Of a stretch of 64,000 bases of DNA, positions 52,988 to 61,429 are shown piece after piece (position 1 is the first letter of the stretch; every line of letters starts with the position of its first letter). The notes under the pieces were generated by a model. The model was not told where the DNA came from. It searched no databases and saw only the letters and a program-made list of their open reading frames with translations. Made by a program: the position numbers and the translations under genes. This DNA comes from Clostridiaceae bacterium M8S5 (GTDB lineage Bacteria > Bacillota > Clostridia > Tissierellales > MCWD3). The stretch covers positions 3,162,001 to 3,226,000 of the forward strand of contig CP118523.1 of assembly GCA_029227815.1 (NCBI GenBank), given 5' to 3'.

Positions 52988-54190
52988 TTATTCATATGTG
53001 TCATATTTTTTATGATTTTCGTAATTTATCTTATTGAGCAATTTTACTATCATCTCACTACCTTCGTCCAAACTGTTTGCTATATGAATATTTGCATTTG
53101 ACTTTTTTAATATCTCTTTGCCTTTTTCTTCGTTTGTACCTTCTAATCTAACAACTATAGGCATCTTTGTATGTATAATATTTGTAGCTTTGATTATACC
53201 ATTTGCTATTACATCGCATTTCATTATACCGCCAAATATATTGACAAATATCCCTCTAACTTGAGGATCTGATAGAATAAGTACAAATGCATTTGTAACA
53301 CTTTCACTACTAGCACTTCCACCAACATCTAGAAAATTAGCAGGTGAACCACCAGCATTTTTTATACTATCCATTGTTGCCATCGCCAAACCAGCTCCGT
53401 TAACTAAACATCCTATAGAACCATTTAACGCTATATATGATAATCCATATTCAGACGCCTCTATTTCTTTTGGATTTTCTTCTTTTATATCCCTTAAATC
53501 TTTTATATCTGGATGTCTAAATAATGCATTATCATCAAAGTTTATTTTTGAATCTAACGCTACGATATCATTATCTAGAGTCAACACTAAAGGATTTATT
53601 TCTACTAAACTACAATCATTTTCTATATAACATTTATACAGACCTTTTAATGTTTTTTCCATTGCTTTGTGAGCTTCTAAAGGTAACTTTAGCTTATTGA
53701 TAATATATCTTATTTGATAGTCAGTTAATCCTATACAACTATTAACATCAGTTTTTATAATTTTTTCTGGTGTCTTTTTTGCTACTTCTTCTATCTCTAC
53801 TCCACCTTCTTCTGATGCTATAACTGCTACCTGACTATTTGAACGATCAAGTACTATACTCAAATAATATTCTTTCTTTATATTACATCCTTCTTCTATA
53901 TACAGCTTTCTCACTAAAACACCTTCGCTTCCGGTTTGGTGTGTTACGAGTGTCTTACCTAATAGATCTTTGGATGTCTCTATAGCTTCTGCTAATGATG
54001 TAACCAGTTTGACTCCTCCTGCCTTGCTTCTTCCTCCAGCATGAACTTGAGCCTTTACAACTGCTATATCACTTTCTATCTTTTGTACATTAGGTTTTAT
54101 ATCCTCTTCCTTAGTTATTAGATAACCTTTCATCACTTTTATACCGTACTGTTTTAAAATTTGTTTAGCTTGATATTCGTGTATATTCAT
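52988..54190 (-). CDS. sucC: Succinyl-CoA synthetase, beta subunit
   Basis: A 400-residue ATP-grasp protein: MNIHEYQAKQILKQYGIKV, KAQVHAGGRSKAGGVKL (nucleotide binding), EINPLVLT with metal ligands. The C-terminal ligase domain carries GCLVNGAGLAMATMDSIKNAGGSPANFLDVGGSAS and GIFVNIFGGIMKCDVIANGI. Normal length. Its ribosome binding site (GGAGGTAG) includes the last codons of the transporter gene, so the three genes are tightly coupled. Confidence 0.95.
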   Translation of the reverse strand: MNIHEYQAKQILKQYGIKVMKGYLITKEEDIKPNVQKIESDIAVVKAQVHAGGRSKAGGVKLVTSLAEAIETSKDLLGKTLVTHQTGSEGVLVRKLYIEEGCNIKKEYYLSIVLDRSNSQVAVIASEEGGVEIEEVAKKTPEKIIKTDVNSCIGLTDYQIRYIINKLKLPLEAHKAMEKTLKGLYKCYIENDCSLVEINPLVLTLDNDIVALDSKINFDDNALFRHPDIKDLRDIKEENPKEIEASEYGLSYIALNGSIGCLVNGAGLAMATMDSIKNAGGSPANFLDVGGSASSESVTNAFVLILSDPQVRGIFVNIFGGIMKCDVIANGIIKATNIIHTKMPIVVRLEGTNEEKGKEILKKSNANIHIANSLDEGSEMIVKLLNKINYENHKKYDTYE

Positions 54191-54192
54191 TC

Positions 54193-55326
54193 CTAACTAC
54201 CTCCAAATAATAGATTTGTAAAAACAATCATAAACATCAATGCAAAGGGATATGTTGCACCATAGCCTACTACCACCTCTTCGCTTTCAAATGTATCTAT
54301 AGCTGTTGCTAATCCTGGCGTACTTGTCATCCCACCACAAATTCCTCCGATTAAATATATAGTCTCTATCTTTAAAATGTACTTGCCTACTAAATATCCT
54401 GTCCCTATACTAATTATTCCTATAGACGATCCTATTACCAATAATGTTATTCCATATTGACTTAATGCATTTATAGCTTCATATCCATAATTTAGTCCAA
54501 CAATTGCTAGAAACATATTTAGAGATATATCTCTGATTATACTCAGATGCGTAACGTTAAAATCAAAAGATAACTTTCCTATTTTTCTCAAACTACCAAG
54601 CACTAGAGCGCTTATCAATACTCCTCCTGTCATACCCAATGAAAGCGTCGTAGTTTTAGTTAATTTTATTTCAATCAAACTTAGTAAAGTTCCTACAATT
54701 ATCACTACTATAAAGCTTACTAAATCAAAAGGTTTTTGAATTTCATCAGATACTTCAACTATTTCTTCACTAACTGTTGCTTTATTTTTCTTTCCTACTA
54801 ATTGAGTAAATAATATTACAAGCAACACTCCTGGTATATAAGCTATCGAATATCCTAATCCTACATTTGCACTTTGGTCAGTATACATTCCTTTGGCTAT
54901 TTCTAATGCTGTGGCTAAGCCAGGTGAGCTAGTTAGTGCCCCTATATACGTACCTACTATACTTGCTTTTTGGCTATAAAATAAACTTATAAATATTAGT
55001 GTTGTAGCTGCTCCTGTAAATGTTATAATAAAAGCTAATATTAAGAATTTAATACCATATTGTTTTAGTATCTTTGCTAAATTTTTAGATGCTATAAGCC
55101 CTACTGAACTTATAAATCCAATCAAACTTAGTTCAAATACTGTTTTTTCTATACTAATATCTACTTTTAAATACTTCGTTAATAAATAACTTATTAACAA
55201 ACCCAAAAACAGTATCGCAGAATTACCAAGTTTGATATGTCTTATTCTTATTGTCCCTATGATTTGCCCTAAAACAATACAAACTGCAATCATCAATAAA
55301 GGATTCTGTACTAATTGCTTCACCAA
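54193..55326 (-). CDS. AspT/YidE-family membrane transporter (carboxylate antiporter-like)
   Basis: A 377-residue membrane protein built of two repeats, each with the AspT/YidE/YbjL duplication motif: TYIGALTSSPGLATALEIAKG (about 130-150) and GICGGMTSTPGLATAIDTF (about 330-348). The cytoplasmic TrkA-C domains found in the middle of many members are absent, which accounts for the short length. Family members exchange dicarboxylates or amino acids such as aspartate/alanine. With sucCD directly downstream, a C4-dicarboxylate such as succinate is a reasonable guess. TTG start 8 nt after AAGGAG; first gene after a cobalamin riboswitch. Confidence 0.78.
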   Translation of the reverse strand: MVKQLVQNPLLMIAVCIVLGQIIGTIRIRHIKLGNSAILFLGLLISYLLTKYLKVDISIEKTVFELSLIGFISSVGLIASKNLAKILKQYGIKFLILAFIITFTGAATTLIFISLFYSQKASIVGTYIGALTSSPGLATALEIAKGMYTDQSANVGLGYSIAYIPGVLLVILFTQLVGKKNKATVSEEIVEVSDEIQKPFDLVSFIVVIIVGTLLSLIEIKLTKTTTLSLGMTGGVLISALVLGSLRKIGKLSFDFNVTHLSIIRDISLNMFLAIVGLNYGYEAINALSQYGITLLVIGSSIGIISIGTGYLVGKYILKIETIYLIGGICGGMTSTPGLATAIDTFESEEVVVGYGATYPFALMFMIVFTNLLFGGS

Positions 55327-55348
55327 AGTCTCATCTCCTTAAACAAAA

Positions 55349-55370
55349 AACTAGCCATAATTAGCTAGTT
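55349..55370 (-). terminator. Riboswitch-controlled terminator before the AspT-like gene
   Basis: On the minus strand AACTAGC pairs with GCTAGTT and is followed by TTTTGTTT, ending only a few bases before the AAGGAG ribosome binding site. Confidence 0.75.
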
Positions 55371-55388
55371 ATTTTCACAATTAATAAA

Positions 55389-55408
55389 GCCCTTTCATAA
55401 GAAAGGGC
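55389..55408 (-). terminator. Second leader hairpin of the cobalamin-controlled operon
   Basis: GCCCTTTC pairs with GAAAGGGC around a 4-nt loop; on the minus strand TTTATTAATT follows. It may be part of the switching structure or an extra terminator. Confidence 0.55.
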
Positions 55409-55484
55409 ACTACAAACATATGGAATGAATCTATAAATTCCTCTATGTTATATAACACCTCCTCATCCTCGTGAGTCAATAAAT

Positions 55485-55650
55485 AGCATTGTTACTATTG
55501 GCAGGTCTCCTGACTCAAGCAATACGTATATTCTCCTTCCCATAACAAATTACAGTGGATAATGAATATACTAAGCTCTTACAGTGGCGGGACCGTGTTG
55601 GAATTTAACCAACTTCCCTTTTAACAATATTATTGCACCAATAGCCTTTA
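55485..55650 (-). promoter_or_regulatory. Cobalamin riboswitch upstream of the AspT-like/sucCD operon
   Basis: Minus-strand landmarks in order: AAAAGGGAAGTTGGTTAAATT, CACGGTCCCGCCACTGTAA, ATGGGAAGGAGAAT and GAGTCAGGAGACCTGCC (55498-55514), the complete B12 box. Two hairpins and the transporter gene follow. High cobalamin is expected to lower expression of transporter and succinyl-CoA synthetase. Ends approximate. Confidence 0.92.
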
Positions 55651-55675
55651 TTATTCAGTTTTTAAATATATTATG

Positions 55676-55704
55676 AGTGTACCATTGAAGCTCATTCTTG
55701 TCAA
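55676..55704 (-). promoter_or_regulatory. Sigma-A type promoter of the second cobalamin leader
   Basis: Minus strand: TTGACA (55699-55704), 17-nt spacer, TACACT (55676-55681), about 25 bp before the riboswitch aptamer. The 55705-55975 remainder is AT-rich with no gene. Confidence 0.7.
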
Positions 55705-55975
55705 TGAATTATTAGTTTCTTTTCTGATGCTTATTTTATTATTGTAATATAGCATATCCTTTATGAGCCTTGTGGTTGATTATATTTTATTGTAGTGATA
55801 AAACCGTTTTTCACTAAAAAATAATAAATGTGTCTTGGCTCTAGAACATGTCTATACTATCTCATTTTACTTTATGATATACTTTTAGGTTAAAGGTTTA
55901 TATCTATTTCTGTTATAATAATATTAATACCCATGTACAAAATATTACACTTGTATTGTTAAATGGAGGTACAAC

Positions 55976-56266
55976 ATGAAGAAGCAATTTGTTTCAAGTT
56001 TATGCCATATAGGGGCACATGGAGGCATGATATTACTAAGTAATGAATTTTTAGTTTATAAAACTCAAAAGCTTGTCTTATCTGACAACTACAGAAACAT
56101 TAAAATACTATATTCTGATATAAAATATATTAGGCGTTGTCGTTCATTACTTGTATTCCCCGCAGTAATAATAAATTTGAAAGATGGCTTACATTATAAA
56201 TTTATAGTTTTTAATAGAAAACAATTTTTAAAAATTCTAAATAATAAATGTATCCGTATATTATAA
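55976..56266 (+). CDS. Small PH/GRAM-like domain protein
   Basis: A 96-residue protein with a clear GGAGG ribosome binding site. It reads as a run of strands and one terminal helix: GGMILLSNEFLVYKTQK, ILYSDIKYIRRCRSLLVFPAVIINLKDG, YKFIVFNRKQFLKILNNK. The 'LSNE..VYKT ... I.Y.DIKYI ... I.LKDG..Y.F.VFNR..FL..L' order is the layout of bacterial PH/GRAM-like small domains. Function unknown. A broken copy of its last half lies at 57133, on the far side of the ATC-hydrolase gene. Confidence 0.65.
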   Translation: MKKQFVSSLCHIGAHGGMILLSNEFLVYKTQKLVLSDNYRNIKILYSDIKYIRRCRSLLVFPAVIINLKDGLHYKFIVFNRKQFLKILNNKCIRIL

Positions 56267-56304
56267 CTTAATAAGTCAACTTTTCAATCTTGACCCCACC
56301 AATT

Positions 56305-57015
56305 TTACTTACGAGTAAATTTCATATCACAGCAGGTTTTACCTGTAGCTAATGTTCCCTCTCTCTTAAATTCAAAATTAACTTGCTCACATAGTTTAGG
56401 AAAGAAAACTTCATCGCCATAGCAAGTTGAATAATAGCAATTTATTGAGTTCCCTAATGCCTTAGCTACCTCATGGTACACGCAATAGGTTACATTCATT
56501 TGGAAGCAATCTTTTGTATCTATACCAACCTCATATTCTTCTAAACCTACCTCCTTCATAGCATCTTGAAGAGCTATATAATATTCTTTAAAAGATACTA
56601 AAAAATCACCTTCACCGCACGCAACAAAATCCTCAGGTTTTGCGAAAACTTCTTGTAGTATGTAATAAGCACATCTATCTGAAAAGTGGTTTCTAATCTT
56701 CGCAGCTTGCTCATAGCCTAAGATATCAACCATCACCTTAGCTACTACCTGTTTACTGATAACTGAGGTAAGATCTTTTTCAGAGATACCCTTTGCCCGT
56801 ACATGGGTCCAATCCATTTGAAGCGCTTTATGCTTTTCTAATTTCACTTTTTTGATAAACTTTAAAAACCCGACTGGGTTCATATGCCAAACTAAACGAC
56901 CTCCTAATCCTAGCGCTGAATTTATAATCTTCATCTTACTTTTTAATGGTAACTTCATGTTTTTTTGAATAGTTAAAATATCCTTCCCGTAATTCCTTAA
57001 TTCATCTACTCGCAT
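56305..57015 (-). CDS. L-2-amino-thiazoline-4-carboxylic acid hydrolase-like protein
   Basis: About 236 residues from the ATG at 57015, seven nt after AGGTGG. The C-terminal part shows the family (PF14196) pattern: CFQMNVTYCVYHEVAKALG, CYYSTCYGDEVFFPKLCEQVNFEFKREGTLATGKTCCDMKF, with conserved Cys, Asp and a final CD. The founding enzyme opens the thiazoline ring during L-cysteine formation, but most relatives have no proven substrate, so this could serve another thioether or ring substrate. Monocistronic. Confidence 0.78.
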   Translation of the reverse strand: MRVDELRNYGKDILTIQKNMKLPLKSKMKIINSALGLGGRLVWHMNPVGFLKFIKKVKLEKHKALQMDWTHVRAKGISEKDLTSVISKQVVAKVMVDILGYEQAAKIRNHFSDRCAYYILQEVFAKPEDFVACGEGDFLVSFKEYYIALQDAMKEVGLEEYEVGIDTKDCFQMNVTYCVYHEVAKALGNSINCYYSTCYGDEVFFPKLCEQVNFEFKREGTLATGKTCCDMKFTRK

Positions 57016-57132
57016 AACACCCACCTTTCATTTAATAGTTTTCTAAACTAACCACATCATTTGTATTTATCTCATATACCTGTTGCTCGATATGAAAGTG
57101 ACAAGTATATTAACCACAATCATTTTTTACAA

Positions 57133-57265
57133 TTATTAGGCGTTGTCATTCATCCTTATTTACCAAAGTAATAGTAAATTTGGAGGATAGCTTACGTTAT
57201 AAGTTTGTTGTTTTAATAGAAAGGTCTTTGTGAAATTAATTAACCAATATAAGGCTTGTATCGTA
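57133..57265 (+). pseudogene. Decayed partial copy of the PH/GRAM-like gene at 55976
   Basis: ATTAGGCGTTGTCATTCAT and AGTAATAGTAAATTTGGAGG, then TTTTAATAGAAAGG, align in order with 56129-56240 of the intact gene (ATTAGGCGTTGTCGTTCAT, AGTAATAATAAATTTGAAAG, TTTTAATAGAAAAC). Only the second half is present, with frame damage and no start. The rest of 57016-57325 is intergenic. Confidence 0.7.
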
Positions 57266-57325
57266 AATAATCGCAATTTATGAACAGTGTTTAAACATCT
57301 TTAATAATACACTACTCTTTTTTGT

Positions 57326-58567
57326 CTAATCTCTATTTTGATTTAATATATCTCTTGCCTTTTTTAAAAGTATGTCTTTTTTATTATCATTTGGATGCTG
57401 ATAGATTTCGTGTAATAGTGTTTCTAACATATTCCCTATCGCTTGCCCTTTTTTTATTCCTATCTTTATCAAATCATCTCCATTTATAGCTAAATCTCTA
57501 ATCTCTAACGGGAAATTTGAATGTAATATTATATTTATTTTTTCTTTATTTTCTATAAAAATATTACTATTATACTTTTTTAATAATTGTAATGCATCGC
57601 ACACTTTAATCAACAGTTCTATATACTTTAAATTACCTCTTAGTAACTCTTTTAACTCCGTTTCATCATTGCTCTTTAATAATTTATTGTAATTCTTTAA
57701 AATAAACCTATTATTTTCTATTGTTTTATTATCATATTTTAATTTTTTCATAATCTCTTTTGATTGCTCGGTGCTGATATTATTTACTATAAACATCACC
57801 GATAATCTAATATCAGTATTTCTAGGAATCTTATTCATCATTGTAAGTATTTCATTATTACTGAATATATCATAAGCAGTTATATATTCACCTAGTTCTA
57901 GTTTCTTAATAAGTTTAATCCCCATATCTACAAATTCACTACTCAATATTTTATTGAATTCTTCTCTTATTCTTTCTTTACTTATATTTTTTAATTTTTC
58001 TCTTCTTAACTTAATTGCTTGTATACATCTCTCGTCTAATTTATAACCTAGTTGAGAAGAAAATCTGACTGCTCGCATTATTCTTAAGGCATCTTCATTA
58101 AATCTATCTTTTGCATCCAAAACACATCTAATAATTTTGTTTTCTATATCTATACACCCGTTAAATGGATCAACAAGTCCCTCTAAAGGGTTATATGCTA
58201 TTGCATTTATTGTAAAGTCTCTCCTACTTAAATCCTTTAGTATATCTTCTGTAAATTCAACTCTCTCCGGCCTTCTGTCATCCTTATATTCGCCCTCTAC
58301 TCTATATGTTGTTATCTCATAAGCATTACCTTCTATAACTGCTGTAATTGTCCCATGCTTAATCCCTGTAGGTATATTTTTTATATCATGCTTATCCAAT
58401 ATCTCTCTTAACTTATCAGGCTTACAGCTTGTACAAATGTCAAAATCGTTAGGGAGCCTCCCGATGAGGCTGTCCCTAACACATCCACCTACTATATAGG
58501 CTTCATAATTATATTTTTTTAGTATATCTAATATTATTTCTACATTTTTAGGTATTCTTATACTCAG
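57326..58567 (-). CDS. cca: CCA tRNA nucleotidyltransferase, CTG start
   Basis: About 413 residues. The nucleotidyltransferase head YIVGGCVRDSLIGRLPNDFDICTS (about 25-48) has the GG..R and D-x-D catalytic motifs. RRDFTINAIAYNPLEGLVDPFNGCIDI and RFNEDALRIMRAVRFSSQLGY are the next conserved blocks. The frame has no ATG, GTG or TTG before codon 57, and those first codons encode essential motifs. GGAGG lies 7 nt before CTG at 58567, and the reading from there (M/L-SIRIPKNVEIIL) matches the usual N-terminus, so I use it. Adds or repairs the CCA end of tRNAs. Two bp after the Nudix-like gene. Confidence 0.88.
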   Translation of the reverse strand: MSIRIPKNVEIILDILKKYNYEAYIVGGCVRDSLIGRLPNDFDICTSCKPDKLREILDKHDIKNIPTGIKHGTITAVIEGNAYEITTYRVEGEYKDDRRPERVEFTEDILKDLSRRDFTINAIAYNPLEGLVDPFNGCIDIENKIIRCVLDAKDRFNEDALRIMRAVRFSSQLGYKLDERCIQAIKLRREKLKNISKERIREEFNKILSSEFVDMGIKLIKKLELGEYITAYDIFSNNEILTMMNKIPRNTDIRLSVMFIVNNISTEQSKEIMKKLKYDNKTIENNRFILKNYNKLLKSNDETELKELLRGNLKYIELLIKVCDALQLLKKYNSNIFIENKEKINIILHSNFPLEIRDLAINGDDLIKIGIKKGQAIGNMLETLLHEIYQHPNDNKKDILLKKARDILNQNRD

Positions 58568-58569
58568 TT

Positions 58570-59064
58570 TTATCCCTCCAATAATATATTTGGATTATCA
58601 AGTGCTTCTTTTATCAACATTTCATATATTAACTTATCATTTTCTTTTACATTGTCCGGTAATTCATTAAAAAGTTTAACTATATCAGTTTCACTCCATC
58701 TAGGTTTTGGTTCAAACTTATCTATCTGCCCAACAACTACTCCTGTTGTAACTTTTGTATCTTCCGCTATAATTTCATAATAAGCAAATGGTTGCACAGT
58801 GTTAAACGTAGCACCTATTTCATTGAACCCACTTCTTGCTACACACGCATTTATATCTTCATCAGTTATCATTTCTGTCTTAGGAAAATCCCATACTTTT
58901 TTCTTTGGATGATAAGTCATTACTAAACTTGAATTATAAAAAGGTATTACTAATATATTTTTAAATTTATCTAATAAATTATCTATATCATTTTCAAAAT
59001 AAATACACACTTTATCTTTTAATCTATCTATAATAAAATTAGCTTGCAAATTTTCCACCACCAT
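58570..59064 (-). CDS. Degenerate Nudix-like protein
   Basis: A 164-residue protein with NILVIPFYNSSLVMTYHPKKKVWDFPKTEMI then ACVARSGFNEIGATF, and a C-terminal WSETDIVKLFNELPDN. The strand order and 'W-D-F-P-K...A-x-R...NEIGA' correspond to the Nudix fold (YtkD-like), but the catalytic REUxEE core is mostly replaced. It may bind rather than hydrolyse nucleotides. Weak ribosome binding site; ends 2 bp before the cca start and probably shares its transcript. Confidence 0.6.
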   Translation of the reverse strand: MVVENLQANFIIDRLKDKVCIYFENDIDNLLDKFKNILVIPFYNSSLVMTYHPKKKVWDFPKTEMITDEDINACVARSGFNEIGATFNTVQPFAYYEIIAEDTKVTTGVVVGQIDKFEPKPRWSETDIVKLFNELPDNVKENDKLIYEMLIKEALDNPNILLEG

Positions 59065-59119
59065 AAATTAAAAATTTCTCTCTATAAAATATAGTATGGA
59101 AAAATAGTGTTTTTGGTTT

Positions 59120-60769
59120 CTACTCTTCTCTGTAACAACTGCCTCCTATAAACTCTTTAATTATTGATGTATTGGGTATTATGCTTTCATCTCTTATCTC
59201 TTTAAAATAATCTAAAAATTTTAAAAGTCTTTTGCTCTCACTATAATGCTCACTATTTTGATGTATTTCTCTGAGTAAAGGTTTAGCATGTTTTTTTAAT
59301 ACAGAGAGTTCATATACAAGTGCAGAATTGAACATTGCATCTGCTTCTTCTTGATACGGGAATATGTTTCTCTCTTCTCCATTTCTTACGTTAGTCCATA
59401 AATCTAATGTTCTCTGAGCGCTATTTCCTCTATACTTGTAATCTCTAACCATTCTCCTGATTAATCTTGTATCTGTTGTTGGTATTCTATTATGATTATC
59501 AATGTTTAATTGTGTTAACGCACTTATATAGATTTTGAATTTTTTCTCATGTGGTATCATACTAGTAAGTTTTTCATTTAGTCCGTGAATCCCCTCTATT
59601 ATTATAATTTGAGATTCATCAATTTGTAACTTTATCCCTTCTTTTTCTCTTTTACCCGTTTTAAAATTAAATATAGGTAGTTCTACTTCTTTACCGTTCA
59701 TTAGATTTAGTAAATCTTCGTTAAATTTAACAATATCTATAGCATCTATTGATTCAAAGTCATAATTTCCGTTTTTGTCTTTTGGCGTATCTACTCTGTT
59801 AACAAAGTAATTATCTAGTGATATAGAAACTGGTCTCTTTTCATTGACTCTTAACTGTGTATATAGCCTTTGAGCAAAAGTAGTCTTTCCTGAGGACGAA
59901 GGCCCTGCTATCAATATAAGCTTTACACTCTTTTTTTCACATATCTGATCTGCAATATATGCTATCTTTTTTTCATGTAATGCTTCTGCAATTCTAACTA
60001 TTTCACCAGACAATCCCTCTGATATTTTATCATTTAATGCTCCAACGTAACCTATATCTAAAATTTCTGCCCAGTCTTCAGTTTCTTTAAAAATCTTTGC
60101 TAACTTCTTATGTTCTTCATATTTTGGGATTTTAAAGTTATTTTCTTTTCTTGGGAATTGTATTATAACCCCCGGTCCAAAATATTTTAAGTCAAATGAA
60201 TGTATGCAACCTGTCAGTGGCGCTAAATATCCATAAAATTTATCATACAAGCCATCTAATATATATACATGCATTTTATCTTGTTTTCTATACTTAGATA
60301 ATCTAAGTTTATCAGTATAACCTTGCTTTTTAAATATAGCATCTGCTTTTTGTAAGTCAATTAGTTTTCTTTCTATTTTTAGATTCATATCTATAATTTC
60401 TTTTATTCTGGCTTTGATTTTGTCTACATCGCTTGCAGTTAAAGGTGAATCCTTACTAATCTCAACATATTTCCCTTTGTTAAGAGAATGTTCAATTGAC
60501 ACCTTACATTCTGCAAATATGTCTATACATGCTTTGATAAATATAAAGGAAAGTGTTCTTTGATATACTCTAAAACCATCTTTATCTTCTATATCTAATA
60601 ACTCAATATCGCAATCCTCTGTTATTTCATAGTTCATATGCTTAATATCATTTTTTATTTTAGCGCATAGATATTTTTTTTCTATATTATGCTTTACTAA
60701 TATATCATATATACTAGTACCTTTTTCTATTTTTATTTTACCAACCTCAGTTATATTTACTGTTTGCAT
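59120..60769 (-). CDS. Uridine-kinase-family nucleoside kinase with tRNA-synthetase-like N-terminus
   Basis: A 549-residue protein: N-terminal TGS-like beta domain (1-65), a second additional-domain (SAD)-like region (about 70-230, FIKACIDIFAECKVSIEHSLNKG). A P-loop kinase domain follows with LILIAGPSSSGKTTFAQRL (about 281-299), SLDNYFVNR, DAIDIVKF and IIIEGIHGLNE. This is the three-part nucleoside kinase found widely in clostridia and related to Udk. It phosphorylates a nucleoside; uridine/cytidine is presumed. Good AGGAGGGTGAT ribosome binding site. Confidence 0.88.
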   Translation of the reverse strand: MQTVNITEVGKIKIEKGTSIYDILVKHNIEKKYLCAKIKNDIKHMNYEITEDCDIELLDIEDKDGFRVYQRTLSFIFIKACIDIFAECKVSIEHSLNKGKYVEISKDSPLTASDVDKIKARIKEIIDMNLKIERKLIDLQKADAIFKKQGYTDKLRLSKYRKQDKMHVYILDGLYDKFYGYLAPLTGCIHSFDLKYFGPGVIIQFPRKENNFKIPKYEEHKKLAKIFKETEDWAEILDIGYVGALNDKISEGLSGEIVRIAEALHEKKIAYIADQICEKKSVKLILIAGPSSSGKTTFAQRLYTQLRVNEKRPVSISLDNYFVNRVDTPKDKNGNYDFESIDAIDIVKFNEDLLNLMNGKEVELPIFNFKTGKREKEGIKLQIDESQIIIIEGIHGLNEKLTSMIPHEKKFKIYISALTQLNIDNHNRIPTTDTRLIRRMVRDYKYRGNSAQRTLDLWTNVRNGEERNIFPYQEEADAMFNSALVYELSVLKKHAKPLLREIHQNSEHYSESKRLLKFLDYFKEIRDESIIPNTSIIKEFIGGSCYREE

Positions 60770-60886
60770 ATATCACCCTCCTTATTTATGTGTTATATAA
60801 CTATGCATTAGGCGAGCACTATTATTCCAAATATGTTTGTCCTAATATTATTATAATATATATTGCAATAATATTCATACATAATA

Positions 60887-60907
60887 GGGATGTCATATAG
60901 ACATCCC
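60887..60907 (-). terminator. Hairpin after the CBS-domain gene
   Basis: GGGATGTC (60887-60894) pairs with GACATCCC (60900-60907) around ATATA; on the minus strand it is followed by TATTATG. Located about 30 bp beyond the stop at 60939. Confidence 0.55.
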
Positions 60908-60938
60908 ATAAAGGCATCTCCCAAGAAGTATTTCCTAT

Positions 60939-61364
60939 TTATTTAAGCACATCTTCTGATATGCTAGAAAGAGCACTTCCTGCTTCATTTTCATATATGT
61001 CTCTTATTGCTAAATCTCCTATAGATACTATCCCTACTAGCTTGTCACTATCTACGACTGGTAATCTTCTTATTTGATGCTTAGCCATTATTCTTGCTGC
61101 TTCATGTACATCTGTATCTGGTGAAGCTGTTATAACGTTTCTTGTCATTACTGATTCTACTGGCTCTAAGCTGTCCTGACCCTTTGAAACACTACCTAGT
61201 ACTATATCTCTATCAGTTACTATACCTATTGGTCTGTTTGAGTTATCACAAACTGGTATAGAGCCAACATTTAAGTTTTTCATTTTCTCAGCTGCTTCTC
61301 TAATTGAAGCATCGCTGTTTAAGCTAGATACTTCACTAGTCATTATGTCTCTTAATATTTTCAT
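60939..61364 (-). CDS. Tandem CBS-domain protein
   Basis: About 141 residues. Two CBS domains: MTSEVSSLNSDASIREAAEKM ... VGSIPVCDNSNRPIGIVTDRDIVL, and MTRNVITASPDTDVHEAARIMAKHQIRRLPVVDSDKLVGIVSIGDLAI. Such stand-alone pairs bind adenine nucleotides and are often stress or energy sensors; the partner is unknown. ATG at 61364 preferred, 8 nt after AAGGAGG, over ATG 61370. Located between the kinase and pseudouridine synthase genes. Confidence 0.9.
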   Translation of the reverse strand: MKILRDIMTSEVSSLNSDASIREAAEKMKNLNVGSIPVCDNSNRPIGIVTDRDIVLGSVSKGQDSLEPVESVMTRNVITASPDTDVHEAARIMAKHQIRRLPVVDSDKLVGIVSIGDLAIRDIYENEAGSALSSISEDVLK

Positions 61365-61429
61365 ATACATCTCCTCCTTAGTTACTCTATTATTTAGGAT
61401 ATGTATTTTTCTAGTTTTTAATCAAAAAC

